Assembly: GCA_937943605.1 (NCBI GenBank) | Contig: CALEAW010000062.1 | Coordinates: 1 to 64,000, forward strand | Origin: an uncultured Sutterella sp. | Lineage (GTDB): Bacteria; Pseudomonadota; Gammaproteobacteria; Burkholderiales; Burkholderiaceae_F | Length of the DNA: 64,000 nucleotides | Reading direction: 5' to 3' | In this document: piece by piece, positions 1 to 7,906 of the stretch | Position numbering within the stretch: position 1 is the stretch's first letter | Layout: the number at the start of each line of letters is the position of its first letter | The notes under the pieces: model-generated | Databases searched by the model: none | What the model saw: the letters and a program-made list of their open reading frames with translations, nothing else | What the model was told of the DNA's origin: nothing | Made by a program: the position numbers and the translations under genes

Positions 1-12
1 TAGGTCGTTAAC

Positions 13-408
13 TCACTCCTGAGCGTCGAGAGTAAAAAATCGCTGGAAGTTAACGACAGGGGAATTACGAGCGTTTTTGAGGGTTTCGATGGCTTTAGGA
101 GGCACTTCTCGACCGGAATACTCAACACCATCTGCGTTAACGAGATAGACGCTGGGACTATTGTTGAGCTCAGGGTTTTTTAACCAACGAATGAGAGCTT
201 CACGTCCCCCAAAGTCATAAATACCTAATGCACAATCAACAGATTTTCTGGCAATAAAACGCCACTCAATGATACCTAGCTCAGTATTACGCTGGATTTG
301 AGTTGTGTAGGAGACCATCCAGACGCCTACGGCAGTCACAATGATAATGAGACAGAAGCCAGTGAAAAGCCTGCCGAAAAGCGTATTGAAGTAGCGTTTA
401 AGTATCAT
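13..408 (-). pseudogene. N-terminal fragment of a CpxA-like sensor histidine kinase (early stop)
   Basis: The reading frame starts 28 bases after the response-regulator gene and runs 131 codons to a TGA at 13-15. Residues about 12-33 form one hydrophobic membrane segment, and the rest looks like the periplasmic sensor part of a CpxA-type kinase. No second membrane segment, HAMP, dimerisation or ATPase domain is present before the stop, so as read this cannot be a working kinase. The coding strand carries a run of six T (plus-strand A run at 34-39) 19 bases before the stop. Loss of one base would enter a frame that stays open to the window edge. It is therefore a real truncation, a frameshifted pseudogene, a phase-variable gene or a sequence error. 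The sensor identity rests mainly on position and membrane layout. Confidence 0.6.
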
Positions 409-436
409 AAATATATCCTTTCGGCAGGAGTAGAGA

Positions 437-1141
437 TTAGTAGAGCGGACTACGTATAACTAATTGGTAACCTACGCCTCTAATGCTTTCAATAGCGACC
501 TGTTGATTAAGGACTGCCATGAGTTTGTGTCGAATCGATGAGACGTGCACATCGATGGCACGGTCATAGCGTTGCATGGCTCTACCTAAAACCTTTTGGT
601 AGATTTCATCTTTGGGAACAGGGTGCCCTGCTTTACGTGCCAATACTTCAAGAAGGGTCAATTCTGTCCCTGTCAGTTCTAAAGAAATACCATTGGCCGT
701 AGCAATTCTTTGGCTCGGATTGATTGTCAGCGGTCCGACAACGACAGGCGCGATGGCTGATGGCATCGCGGCCGTACGACGCAAAATAGCGTTGATTCTG
801 GCTGCTAGTTCTCTAGGAGGACAGGGTTTGGGAACATAGTCATCCGCGCCAAGCTCTAAACCAAGAATTCGATCTATAGGGTCGCCTTTCGCTGTCAGCA
901 TCACAACAGGGATTTGGCTTGTTTCACGAATTTGTTTGAGAACCTCTACACCACTCATTCCTGGCATCATGACATCAAGAACGACAAGCTCGAACTCTTG
1001 TCGATTCATGAGTTCGAGTGCCTCAACACCGCAATAGGCTGGCACGGGTGCAAAGCCTTCTAGTTGTAAATAATCGACTAATAGCGTGACGAGTTCGATG
1101 TCGTCGTCAACAATCAGAATGGGACGAGGATGCTTGAACAT
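437..1141 (-). CDS. cpxR: CpxR/OmpR-family response regulator
   Basis: This is a 234-residue two-domain regulator. The receiver spans about residues 6-122, with an acidic cluster at D12-D14, phospho-acceptor D56 in LDVMMPG, T83 and conserved K105 in DDYVPKP. A winged-helix DNA-binding domain of the OmpR type covers about 135-230. The phrase LGLELGADDY and the overall pattern resemble CpxR, which controls envelope-stress genes in other Gram-negatives. It is the first gene of a two-gene operon with the truncated sensor downstream. It is divergent from the efflux operon starting at 1370, which makes control of that operon plausible but unproven. All receiver catalytic residues are present, so it should be phosphorylatable even if its partner kinase is broken. 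Confidence 0.85.
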   Translation of the reverse strand: MFKHPRPILIVDDDIELVTLLVDYLQLEGFAPVPAYCGVEALELMNRQEFELVVLDVMMPGMSGVEVLKQIRETSQIPVVMLTAKGDPIDRILGLELGADDYVPKPCPPRELAARINAILRRTAAMPSAIAPVVVGPLTINPSQRIATANGISLELTGTELTLLEVLARKAGHPVPKDEIYQKVLGRAMQRYDRAIDVHVSSIRHKLMAVLNQQVAIESIRGVGYQLVIRSPLY

Positions 1142-1211
1142 GTTTACTGCAATAAAACAATATCAATGTGATATGGAACAACGAAAAAGCCCATGTTAAC
1201 AAAAATAAAGA

Positions 1212-1274
1212 GTAAAAGTTTGTCACGCAAATGGTTCTTGTTATTAGTTTTCACTGATTCGTAAGGTAATTACC
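1212..1274. promoter_or_regulatory. Divergent control region with palindrome and weak Cpx-like half-sites
   Basis: The 228-base gap between the regulator and the efflux operon must hold both promoters. It contains a perfect 10-base palindrome, GGTAATTACC, at 1265-1274, and a GTAAA at 1212-1216 followed five bases later by GTCAC, an imperfect match to the GTAAA-N5-GTAAA CpxR box. Neither is strong enough alone to assign a regulator. Confidence 0.3.
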
Positions 1275-1369
1275 GCTTGGGATGTTGCAGAATGCTAGTT
1301 AGAAACAGCAGTTTTGATGACGTGTTGTTGATTGAAGAGATCCCGAGATTACAAAAGTGAAGGGCGCCT

Positions 1370-2791
1370 ATGAAAAAAACTCGAAAGGGGTCAATGATTG
1401 CATTGGCTGTTGTTAGTCTTTTATGTGGGTGTACGACTCAGAAGTTGGATATGGAAACGCCTATTCAGCAAATGTCGCCTCGTGCATGGAGTAGTCATCT
1501 GTCAATGAGTGGGACCACTACAGATGTCACTCAGTTCTGGGAAGCTTGGAACGATTCTGAATTGTTGTCGCTCATCAAGAAGGCTAAACACTCCAATGCT
1601 GATGTATTAACAGCCTTTGCGACTTTGAAAGCTGCGCGTGCGAATTTGAAAGAGGTCAATGCGTCATTGTGGCCAACGGCTAATGTCTCTGGCGAAGGTT
1701 CGCGTCGTCGTAGTAATGGGGATAGTCATGAATCGTGGTCTGGTGGATTGGATGTCATTTGGACTCTAAATTTGGCTGGTGGTGAAAAAGCTAAGCAAGA
1801 TGCTAAGTATTTTGATGTTTTGGCTAAAGCAATCGCGATATCTGATGTACAAGAAGTTGTTGCTTTGGAAACTGCTCAAACATATATCCGACTGAGATCT
1901 AATCAGGTATTACGGTCGATCACGAGAAGCACTCTAAAAAATTACGAAGAAAACGCAGATTTAGTTCGTTGGCGCGTGATGGCAGGGTTGGCCACTCAGT
2001 CTGAATTAGAAGATGCGCTTTCGCGAGTAGCGTCAACGCAAGCGCAACTTCGCAACTTAAAAGCAAAAGAGGCCAATTACCGTAATGCATTGGCTCGTTT
2101 AACAGCCCAACCATTAGATAAGCTAGTCGTTGGTGTAGGAGAGATTCCCCGTGCTCCTATAGGGTTGAGTGTCGATATTCCTGCGCAAACTTTAATGCGC
2201 CGCCCTGATATTCGTAGCGCAAGAGCCATGCTTTTGAGTGCAGGTGCGAATTTGGAGAAGGCTCAATCAGACTTTTTCCCAACACTTTCTTTAAGTGGGT
2301 CAATTGGTACGCAAGCCGCCACAGTGGGGGCGTTAGGTGCTAGTGGGAGTGGTATTGCTTCTTTAATAGGTGCGCTATCGCTACCTGTTCTAAATTGGGG
2401 TGGATTACAAGCGAGAGAAGAGCTAGCGGAAAGTGTTTTAGATGAAGCAAAAGCTCGATATTTGGCTGTGATTGTGGGGGCTTTAGAAGAAACGGACAAT
2501 GCCTTACACGGTATTAAATCAGCTCAGGATCAGGCCGTCTATTTAGAACAAGCACTCCAACACGCACAACGCGCTTACGAATTGGCTTTGATGGAGTACA
2601 AAACAGGCATAGGTGACTACGCTATGTTGTTGGAAGCTCAACGAAGCTTATTGACAGCTCAAGAAAGTGTGAAAAGTAATGAAGCTGAACTTTCTCTGCA
2701 GCATGTTGCTCTATATCGAGCACTGGGAGGAGCATGGAATCCTCAAGAAGTGATGGGGGTTAAGGATAAGGAGGAACAACATCATGGGTAA
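1370..2791 (+). CDS. TolC/NodT-family outer-membrane efflux lipoprotein
   Basis: This 473-residue outer-membrane factor should form the trimeric exit duct of a tripartite pump. The N-terminus is a lipoprotein signal ending in LLCGC, with the lipidated cysteine at C21. Two repeats rich in helical, Ala/Glu/Leu heptads follow, as expected for paired OEP domains (about residues 50-245 and 265-455). It is the first gene of a four-gene operon. Its last codons overlap the adaptor gene by eight bases. Placing the outer-membrane component ahead of the adaptor and ABC pump implies a dedicated exit duct. The substrate cannot be told from sequence. Family assignment is firm. Confidence 0.9.
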   Translation: MKKTRKGSMIALAVVSLLCGCTTQKLDMETPIQQMSPRAWSSHLSMSGTTTDVTQFWEAWNDSELLSLIKKAKHSNADVLTAFATLKAARANLKEVNASLWPTANVSGEGSRRRSNGDSHESWSGGLDVIWTLNLAGGEKAKQDAKYFDVLAKAIAISDVQEVVALETAQTYIRLRSNQVLRSITRSTLKNYEENADLVRWRVMAGLATQSELEDALSRVASTQAQLRNLKAKEANYRNALARLTAQPLDKLVVGVGEIPRAPIGLSVDIPAQTLMRRPDIRSARAMLLSAGANLEKAQSDFFPTLSLSGSIGTQAATVGALGASGSGIASLIGALSLPVLNWGGLQAREELAESVLDEAKARYLAVIVGALEETDNALHGIKSAQDQAVYLEQALQHAQRAYELALMEYKTGIGDYAMLLEAQRSLLTAQESVKSNEAELSLQHVALYRALGGAWNPQEVMGVKDKEEQHHG

Positions 2792-4058
2792 TGTGAACGA
2801 GAAGTCGAATGATCGCATCAATTTAGAGGATCAAAAAGGTCCTACATATGTTAAGTGGCTAGGCGTGGCTACACTCTTAGTGGTTGCACTCGGCGGATGG
2901 TATTGGTGGAAACAGGCTCAGTTTCATGATGATGTGAAGTACGTCACTGAGCAGGTAGAAAAAGGAGGCATTCATGTCACAGTGTCTGCTGATGGGACGT
3001 TAGCCCCAGTGCGTACAGTCACAATTGGTTCCGAATTGTCTGGAATTGTGCGTGAAGTGCATGTTGACGTGAATGATTCGGTGACTCAAGGTCAGGCTCT
3101 AGTGACTTTAGATACGCGTAATTTGTTAGCCAAAGTGCAGCAATATCGCGCGGCATTACAAAGTGCCAAAGCAAACCTAGCTCAAAGCCAGGCTTCGCTT
3201 AAAGAAGCGGAGTTAAAACTAAAGCGCATGAGAAAACTAAATCGTTTGTCCCAAGGGACGATGCCTTCAAGAACTGAGCTTGAGTCTCAAACTGCCACGG
3301 TTGAAACTGTCAAGGCATCGGTTGCGGTATCTAAAGCCAATGTGTCGGATGCTGAGGCACTGTTGAAAACTGCTGAAACAGATTTGTCTAAGGCAGTAAT
3401 TAAGGCGCCAATTGACGGAGTCATTCTGACTCGCAGTGTTGAACCAGGATATGCCGTTGCAGCAACCCTTCAAGCGGTAGAGCTATTGACGCTAGCCTCA
3501 GATTTACGTGCCTTGGAACTACAGGTTGCGGTGGATGAAGCGGATATTGGTGTTGTGAAAGAAGGACAAAAGGCGTTCTTTACAGTGAGCACTTATCCGA
3601 ATAAACGTTTCCCTGCAACATTGAGAAAAGTGGCCTATGGCGCAACAACGACTGAAAACGTGGTGACTTATACAGCGTACTTAAATGTTGATAACGGGGC
3701 TATGCTTTTGCGCCCTGGTATGACTGCCTCTGCCACTATTTCAACCGCAGATAAAAATGATGTGTTGCTTGTGCCTAATTCAGCCTTCCGTTATCAGCCA
3801 AAGCTGACCACTCAATCGAGGGGAGCAACGATGCCAGGTATGATGCCTAGACGTTCACCGCATGCGGCGGGAACTAAAAAAGTTAAAGAGTTGGCTCAGC
3901 ACGGAGAGTTGCAAAAAACGTTGTATGTATTAAAGGATAATAAGCCAGTTCTTGTGAATGTCGTCACTGGATTGACAGACGGTCTTCAAACGGAAATTGT
4001 ATCTGGTGATTTAACTGAAGGCGATCAAGTGATTTTGGATCAACAAAAAGGAAGGTAG
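2784..4058 (+). CDS. macA: MacA-like periplasmic adaptor of an ABC efflux pump
   Basis: This 424-residue membrane-fusion protein links an inner-membrane pump to the outer-membrane duct. Residues about 24-42 form a single membrane anchor, followed by a biotinyl-lipoyl-like half-motif, a long coiled-coil hairpin rich in Ala, Lys and Glu (about 110-205), the second lipoyl half and a beta-barrel region. A Met/Arg/Pro-rich insert around residues 345-370 interrupts the C-terminal part and looks flexible. It overlaps the upstream lipoprotein gene by eight bases and ends three bases before the ATPase gene, so all are probably co-translated. MacA family membership is clear. The transported substrate (macrolide, peptide or lipid) is unknown. 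Confidence 0.88.
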   Translation: MGNVNEKSNDRINLEDQKGPTYVKWLGVATLLVVALGGWYWWKQAQFHDDVKYVTEQVEKGGIHVTVSADGTLAPVRTVTIGSELSGIVREVHVDVNDSVTQGQALVTLDTRNLLAKVQQYRAALQSAKANLAQSQASLKEAELKLKRMRKLNRLSQGTMPSRTELESQTATVETVKASVAVSKANVSDAEALLKTAETDLSKAVIKAPIDGVILTRSVEPGYAVAATLQAVELLTLASDLRALELQVAVDEADIGVVKEGQKAFFTVSTYPNKRFPATLRKVAYGATTTENVVTYTAYLNVDNGAMLLRPGMTASATISTADKNDVLLVPNSAFRYQPKLTTQSRGATMPGMMPRRSPHAAGTKKVKELAQHGELQKTLYVLKDNKPVLVNVVTGLTDGLQTEIVSGDLTEGDQVILDQQKGR

Positions 4059-4061
4059 ATT

Positions 4062-4763
4062 ATGGGAATGCCTTTAGTTGAATTCCGAGATATTCACAAA
4101 CGCTATGGGGTTGGTGAAGCTGCTTTTGAGGCCTTGAAGGGGGTCAATCTTTCGATTCAGGAGGGGGAATTTGTCGCGATTATGGGGGCTTCTGGTTCAG
4201 GGAAATCAACGGCGATGAATATCATGGGAGCACTTGACCGACCTACAAGCGGCTCCTATCTTTTTGGCGGCATCCATGTCGAAACTTTGACACGAGATCA
4301 AAGGGCTTTGTTACGTCGTAAATACCTTGGTTTTGTCTTTCAAGGCTTTAATTTGTTGGCACGAACGACAGCCTTGGAAAATGTGGAACTTCCATTGCTT
4401 TACCGAGGGATGAAGAGTTCTGAGCGACAAAAATTAGCAAGGGCAGCTTTAGATCGTGTTGGGTTGTCGGCATGGGAAAACCATACACCAGCAGAATTGT
4501 CTGGTGGGCAACAGCAACGAGTAGCTATTGCTCGTGCACTAGTTACCAATCCTAAATTGCTTTTAGCAGATGAACCTACAGGGAGTTTGGATACGGCTCG
4601 AAGTCGGGAAATTATGAGCCTATTATCGACATTGAATACAGAGGATGGCATCACTGTCGTTCTTGTGACTCATGAACCAGATATGGCGACATATGCCAAA
4701 CGACACCTGCACTTTCGAGATGGGCTAATCATTGATGACCAACCTCAAGGAGTCGTTCGATGA
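4062..4763 (+). CDS. macB: MacB-type ABC transporter ATPase subunit
   Basis: This 233-residue nucleotide-binding subunit powers the pump encoded with it. Walker A is GASGSGKST at 42-50, the Q-loop glutamine is Q94, the ABC signature LSGGQ is at 146-150, Walker B ends in D170-E171, and the H-loop histidine is H204. All catalytic residues are intact. In E. coli MacB this domain is fused to the permease. Here it is a separate chain, as in LolD or many Bacteroidetes and Gram-positive MacB-like systems. The stop overlaps the permease start in an ATGA junction, so the two should be made in equal amounts. Confidence 0.9.
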   Translation: MGMPLVEFRDIHKRYGVGEAAFEALKGVNLSIQEGEFVAIMGASGSGKSTAMNIMGALDRPTSGSYLFGGIHVETLTRDQRALLRRKYLGFVFQGFNLLARTTALENVELPLLYRGMKSSERQKLARAALDRVGLSAWENHTPAELSGGQQQRVAIARALVTNPKLLLADEPTGSLDTARSREIMSLLSTLNTEDGITVVLVTHEPDMATYAKRHLHFRDGLIIDDQPQGVVR

Positions 4764-5968
4764 TTGGAAATGCCTTCTTACTTGCTATTCGTCAGATTTG
4801 GAGAAATCCGTTACGAAGTATCTTAACGGTGCTCGGGATTGTCATTGGTGTGATGGCGGTCATTACGATGGTGACTGTTGGTAATGGTGCTTCTCAAGCG
4901 ATACGAGAGCAAATCGAATCCTTTGGGAATAACCAACTGATGTTGCGCCCTGGTATGAGATTAGGCCCAGGTCAAACGGTCGGAGCGCCTTCTTTTAAGA
5001 TGGCTGACGCTGTCGCACTTAAACAACAGATTGCAGGTGTGTTAGCTGTCGCTCCGCAAACGTCAGCGTCGAGAACGATTGTGGCTAACGGTCGGAATTG
5101 GCAGACAAGCATCATCGGGACTGACAACAATTACTTCAAAATTGATAATAGAGAGATTGTCGAGGGAAGACTTTTTGAGTCTGGAGAAATGCTCGCTGGC
5201 TCAGCGGTCTGTGTGATTGGTGGCACGATTCAGAAAGAGCTTTTTGGGGAAGGTTCAGAAGTGATCGGTCGTACGATCCGGACAGGTGGTTTTTCTTGCC
5301 GCGTGATTGGCTTAATGAAATCCAAGGGTACGGCAGCTATGGGTGGAGATCAGGACGATTTGTTGGTGATGCCGATTCAGACAGTGCAACGTCGCATTCT
5401 TGGTAATACAAGAGTCGGAGCATTGTTGATTTCAGTGAATCCTCAGTCCGATCGAGATCGTTTGCGTGAGGCTGTGAAAAGTCTTATGCGTGAGCGCCGC
5501 AGTTTGTCAGATGGTGATGATGATAATTTTCAGATCCTGGATACGGCAGAAATTGCGGCGAAAGTTGCGTCTACAACACAAATTATGACCACGCTTCTTG
5601 CAGCAGTGGCTGCTGTTAGCTTGCTAGTGGGTGGTATTGGGATCATGAATATTATGCTGGTCTCTGTGACTGAAAGAACTCGAGAAATAGGGATCCGTTT
5701 GGCAATTGGGGCTTTAGAGCGTGAAGTGTTGCTTCAATTTCTGATCGAGGCCTTGATGTTAGGTTGTCTTGGGGGAATTTTAGGTGTGCTTTTTGCAGTG
5801 ATAGCCTCTAAGGGGTTAGCGGAGATGATGGGGGTTCCGTTTCTATTTAACCCTGGAATAAATGTGCTAGCGTTTACGGTTTCTGCTTTAACGGGAGTAA
5901 TTTTTGGCTATTTCCCGGCAAGACGTGCAGCGAAATTAGACCCCATTGAGGCGGTTCGGCACGAGTAA
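4760..5968 (+). CDS. macB: MacB-type ABC transporter permease (FtsX fold)
   Basis: This 402-residue membrane subunit carries the MacB/FtsX layout. An N-terminal membrane helix (about residues 20-43) includes the family phrase LTVLGIVIGVMAVI. A periplasmic MacB_PCD domain covers about 45-270, and three C-terminal helices end with the FPARRAAKLDP motif near the C-terminus. It is the mechanotransmission half of the pump, which moves substrate from the periplasm into the TolC-like duct rather than across the inner membrane. It is the last gene of the operon and is followed at once by a strong terminator shared with the convergent ssb. Confidence 0.9.
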   Translation: MIGNAFLLAIRQIWRNPLRSILTVLGIVIGVMAVITMVTVGNGASQAIREQIESFGNNQLMLRPGMRLGPGQTVGAPSFKMADAVALKQQIAGVLAVAPQTSASRTIVANGRNWQTSIIGTDNNYFKIDNREIVEGRLFESGEMLAGSAVCVIGGTIQKELFGEGSEVIGRTIRTGGFSCRVIGLMKSKGTAAMGGDQDDLLVMPIQTVQRRILGNTRVGALLISVNPQSDRDRLREAVKSLMRERRSLSDGDDDNFQILDTAEIAAKVASTTQIMTTLLAAVAAVSLLVGGIGIMNIMLVSVTERTREIGIRLAIGALEREVLLQFLIEALMLGCLGGILGVLFAVIASKGLAEMMGVPFLFNPGINVLAFTVSALTGVIFGYFPARRAAKLDPIEAVRHE

Positions 5969-5970
5969 AA

Positions 5971-6022
5971 AAAGGGGGTGTTGCAAAAATCAGATTGTCC
6001 TGATCTTTGCAACACCCCCCTT
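5971..6022. terminator. Bidirectional terminator between macB permease and ssb
   Basis: A 14-bp perfect stem, GGGGGTGTTGCAAA at 5974-5987 against 6006-6019, extends inward with one bulge and is flanked by A and T tracts. It begins two bases after the permease stop and serves the convergent ssb transcript from the other side. Confidence 0.9.
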
Positions 6023-6047
6023 AAATCTTTAAACGCGTGGTAAAAGA

Positions 6048-6524
6048 TTAGAACGGAACATCGTCATTGTCGAGTTGATCAATGGGCGCAGCAGTGGACA
6101 CGGGCGCGGCCGAAGGTTGCGGAGCAGGACGCGGAGCCATTGCACGTGGCGCACTTTCAAAGCCATCGTCCATGCCTTGATGATCGGATTGACGACGATC
6201 TAGCAATTGAAGCGTTTCCCCAATGATTTCGGTGGCATAACGTTCGATGCCATCTTTGCCCTGATAGCGGCGAGTTCTGAGACGACCTTCAACGTAAGCT
6301 TGACTTCCTTTGCGCAAGTAATCCTTTGCAACTTCAGCCAGACGGCCAAACAATACAATGCGATGCCATTCCGTTTCGCTTACCGTTTGCTGTTCGGTAT
6401 TGCGATAGCGGCGCGTGGTTGCGACGTTCAGCGTTGTAATTGCCGTACCACCGTCAGCGGTATAACGGGTTTCAGGATCGCGGCCAAGATTACCTACGAT
6501 GATTACCTTATTGATGGAAGCCAT
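6048..6524 (-). CDS. ssb: Single-stranded DNA-binding protein
   Basis: This 158-residue SSB has an OB-fold DNA-binding domain over about residues 1-110 (opening [18 protein letters not shown]), a flexible Pro/Ala-rich linker, and the acidic C-terminal tip DNDDVPF, which docks repair and replication proteins. Length and layout are standard for proteobacterial SSB. It sits downstream of the MFS gene on the same strand, with uvrA divergent beyond. That is the usual Burkholderiales order. No strong ribosome-binding site is visible before the ATG. Confidence 0.97.
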   Translation of the reverse strand: MASINKVIIVGNLGRDPETRYTADGGTAITTLNVATTRRYRNTEQQTVSETEWHRIVLFGRLAEVAKDYLRKGSQAYVEGRLRTRRYQGKDGIERYATEIIGETLQLLDRRQSDHQGMDDGFESAPRAMAPRPAPQPSAAPVSTAAPIDQLDNDDVPF

Positions 6525-6550
6525 AATTAACTACTAAAAAAAATTATCTA

Positions 6551-7798
6551 TCAAACCTGAATTGCTTCACCTTGTTCATGTCGTTGGCGAAGTTTGGGTT
6601 CCTTTAACCCAAGCGCGAACATGAACCACAAAAGCATAGCAAATGTGGATGTAAAGAACACGGCTTCTGCGGAAAAATGTTGCGCAATCCAACCTCCAAC
6701 GGCACCACCAACGAATAAACCAAGACTTTGTGTTGTGTTGTAGATGCCTAAAGCTAGACCTTTATCGCTAGGCGGGGCGATACGAGAGATTAGGCCAGGG
6801 AGCGTGGCTTCAAGGATATTGAAGCCGATAAAGAAGAGAGTAACTAAAAAAGCAATTTCCCAAACTGAGTGCATGAGAAAAGCAAAAAGGAAGAACACAA
6901 CACTCAACACCAAGACGGTAATACGAAGCAAAGTAGTTGTTTTTTGATTCCGTTCAGCCCAAATGATGGGTTTCATCATGACTGCAAACCCAATCAACAC
7001 CGCAGGTAAATAGATGTACCAGTGATGTAAAACAGGTAATCCCATTTGAACAAGACGAGTGGGAATGACGACGAAAAGTGCCATTTGAACGGCGTGCAAG
7101 CAGAAGATCCCCCAGTTGAGGCGCATGAGTTGAGGATCGAATGCAACCTTTTTCCAAGGTTGGTGTTGCTGTTTTTCATGCAAAGCATGAGGGTGATTGA
7201 TGGTCGTATTGGGTACAACACGCAGCACAATCCAGATAGAGAGACAAGACAAAATGGCAGTGAGCCAAAATAGTCCAGGAACACCCCAAAGTTCGGTGAG
7301 CGGAGGGGCTATGATCAGGCTAAGTGCAAACATGAGGCCGATCGATGCACCGACTAGTGCCATAGCTTTAGTGATGACATGTTCGCGCACATGATCAGCA
7401 ATTAATGCCGTCACGGCTGCTGAGATAGCGCCCGCACCTTGAATGGCGCGTCCGAGCATCACGGTCCAAATGGTGGTACCAAGGGCAGCGATTACGCTAC
7501 CTATAACGAATAAAATCAGCCCGATAACAATGACGGGTTTACGACCAAAACGATCGCTAGCTGCACCAAAAGGCACTTGAAGAATGCTTTGTGTAAGACC
7601 ATAGATACCCAGTGTCAAACCGACCAGGAAGCTACTGTCACCGCCGGGTAGTTGTTTGGCATAGACCGCAAAGACAGGCAGGATTAAAAAGAGTCCGAGC
7701 ATACGTAAGGCAAAAACCCCTGCTAAAGAAATGCTAGAGCGCTTTTCTAAAGCAGTCATTTTCCCTGAGGGTGTCGTAACATCAGCGGTGGTTTGCAT
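6551..7798 (-). CDS. MFS transporter (YajR-like multidrug family)
   Basis: This 415-residue major facilitator protein has about twelve hydrophobic helices. Motif A is recognisable between helices 2 and 3 (GAASDRFGRKP), and the phrase FALRMLGLFLILPVFAVYA opens helix 1. Homologues sit between ssb and uvrA across Burkholderiales and are annotated only as drug/H+ antiporters. The substrate is not known. It is transcribed away from uvrA and probably into ssb, 26 bases downstream. The C-terminus lacks the cytosolic ferredoxin-like domain of E. coli YajR, so the subfamily name is approximate. Confidence 0.88.
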   Translation of the reverse strand: MQTTADVTTPSGKMTALEKRSSISLAGVFALRMLGLFLILPVFAVYAKQLPGGDSSFLVGLTLGIYGLTQSILQVPFGAASDRFGRKPVIVIGLILFVIGSVIAALGTTIWTVMLGRAIQGAGAISAAVTALIADHVREHVITKAMALVGASIGLMFALSLIIAPPLTELWGVPGLFWLTAILSCLSIWIVLRVVPNTTINHPHALHEKQQHQPWKKVAFDPQLMRLNWGIFCLHAVQMALFVVIPTRLVQMGLPVLHHWYIYLPAVLIGFAVMMKPIIWAERNQKTTTLLRITVLVLSVVFFLFAFLMHSVWEIAFLVTLFFIGFNILEATLPGLISRIAPPSDKGLALGIYNTTQSLGLFVGGAVGGWIAQHFSAEAVFFTSTFAMLLWFMFALGLKEPKLRQRHEQGEAIQV

Positions 7799-7853
7799 AT
7801 GATATGAGCTTATATTTGTGTGAAAAGGTATCTTTACGCAAAGTGCTCTGACA

Positions 7854-7863
7854 GTCTATAGAC
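7854..7863. promoter_or_regulatory. Palindrome between the MFS gene and uvrA
   Basis: A perfect 10-base palindrome, GTCTATAGAC, lies in the 108-base divergent control region. It does not match the CTGT-N8-ACAG LexA box expected for an SOS-controlled uvrA. It may be an operator for either gene or chance. Confidence 0.25.
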
Positions 7864-7906
7864 AATTACCTGTGATTCCCCTTAAGAGAACGATTATTGT
7901 TTCAAA

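Noticed and set aside
1370..5968. Possible RND or type I secretion operon
   Set aside because: The adaptor and pump match MacA/MacB. No RND permease or peptidase-type ABC transporter is present.
7841..7906. Possible LexA (SOS) box before uvrA
   Set aside because: No CTGT-N8-ACAG arrangement was found. The nearby CTGT and ACAG are in the wrong order and spacing.
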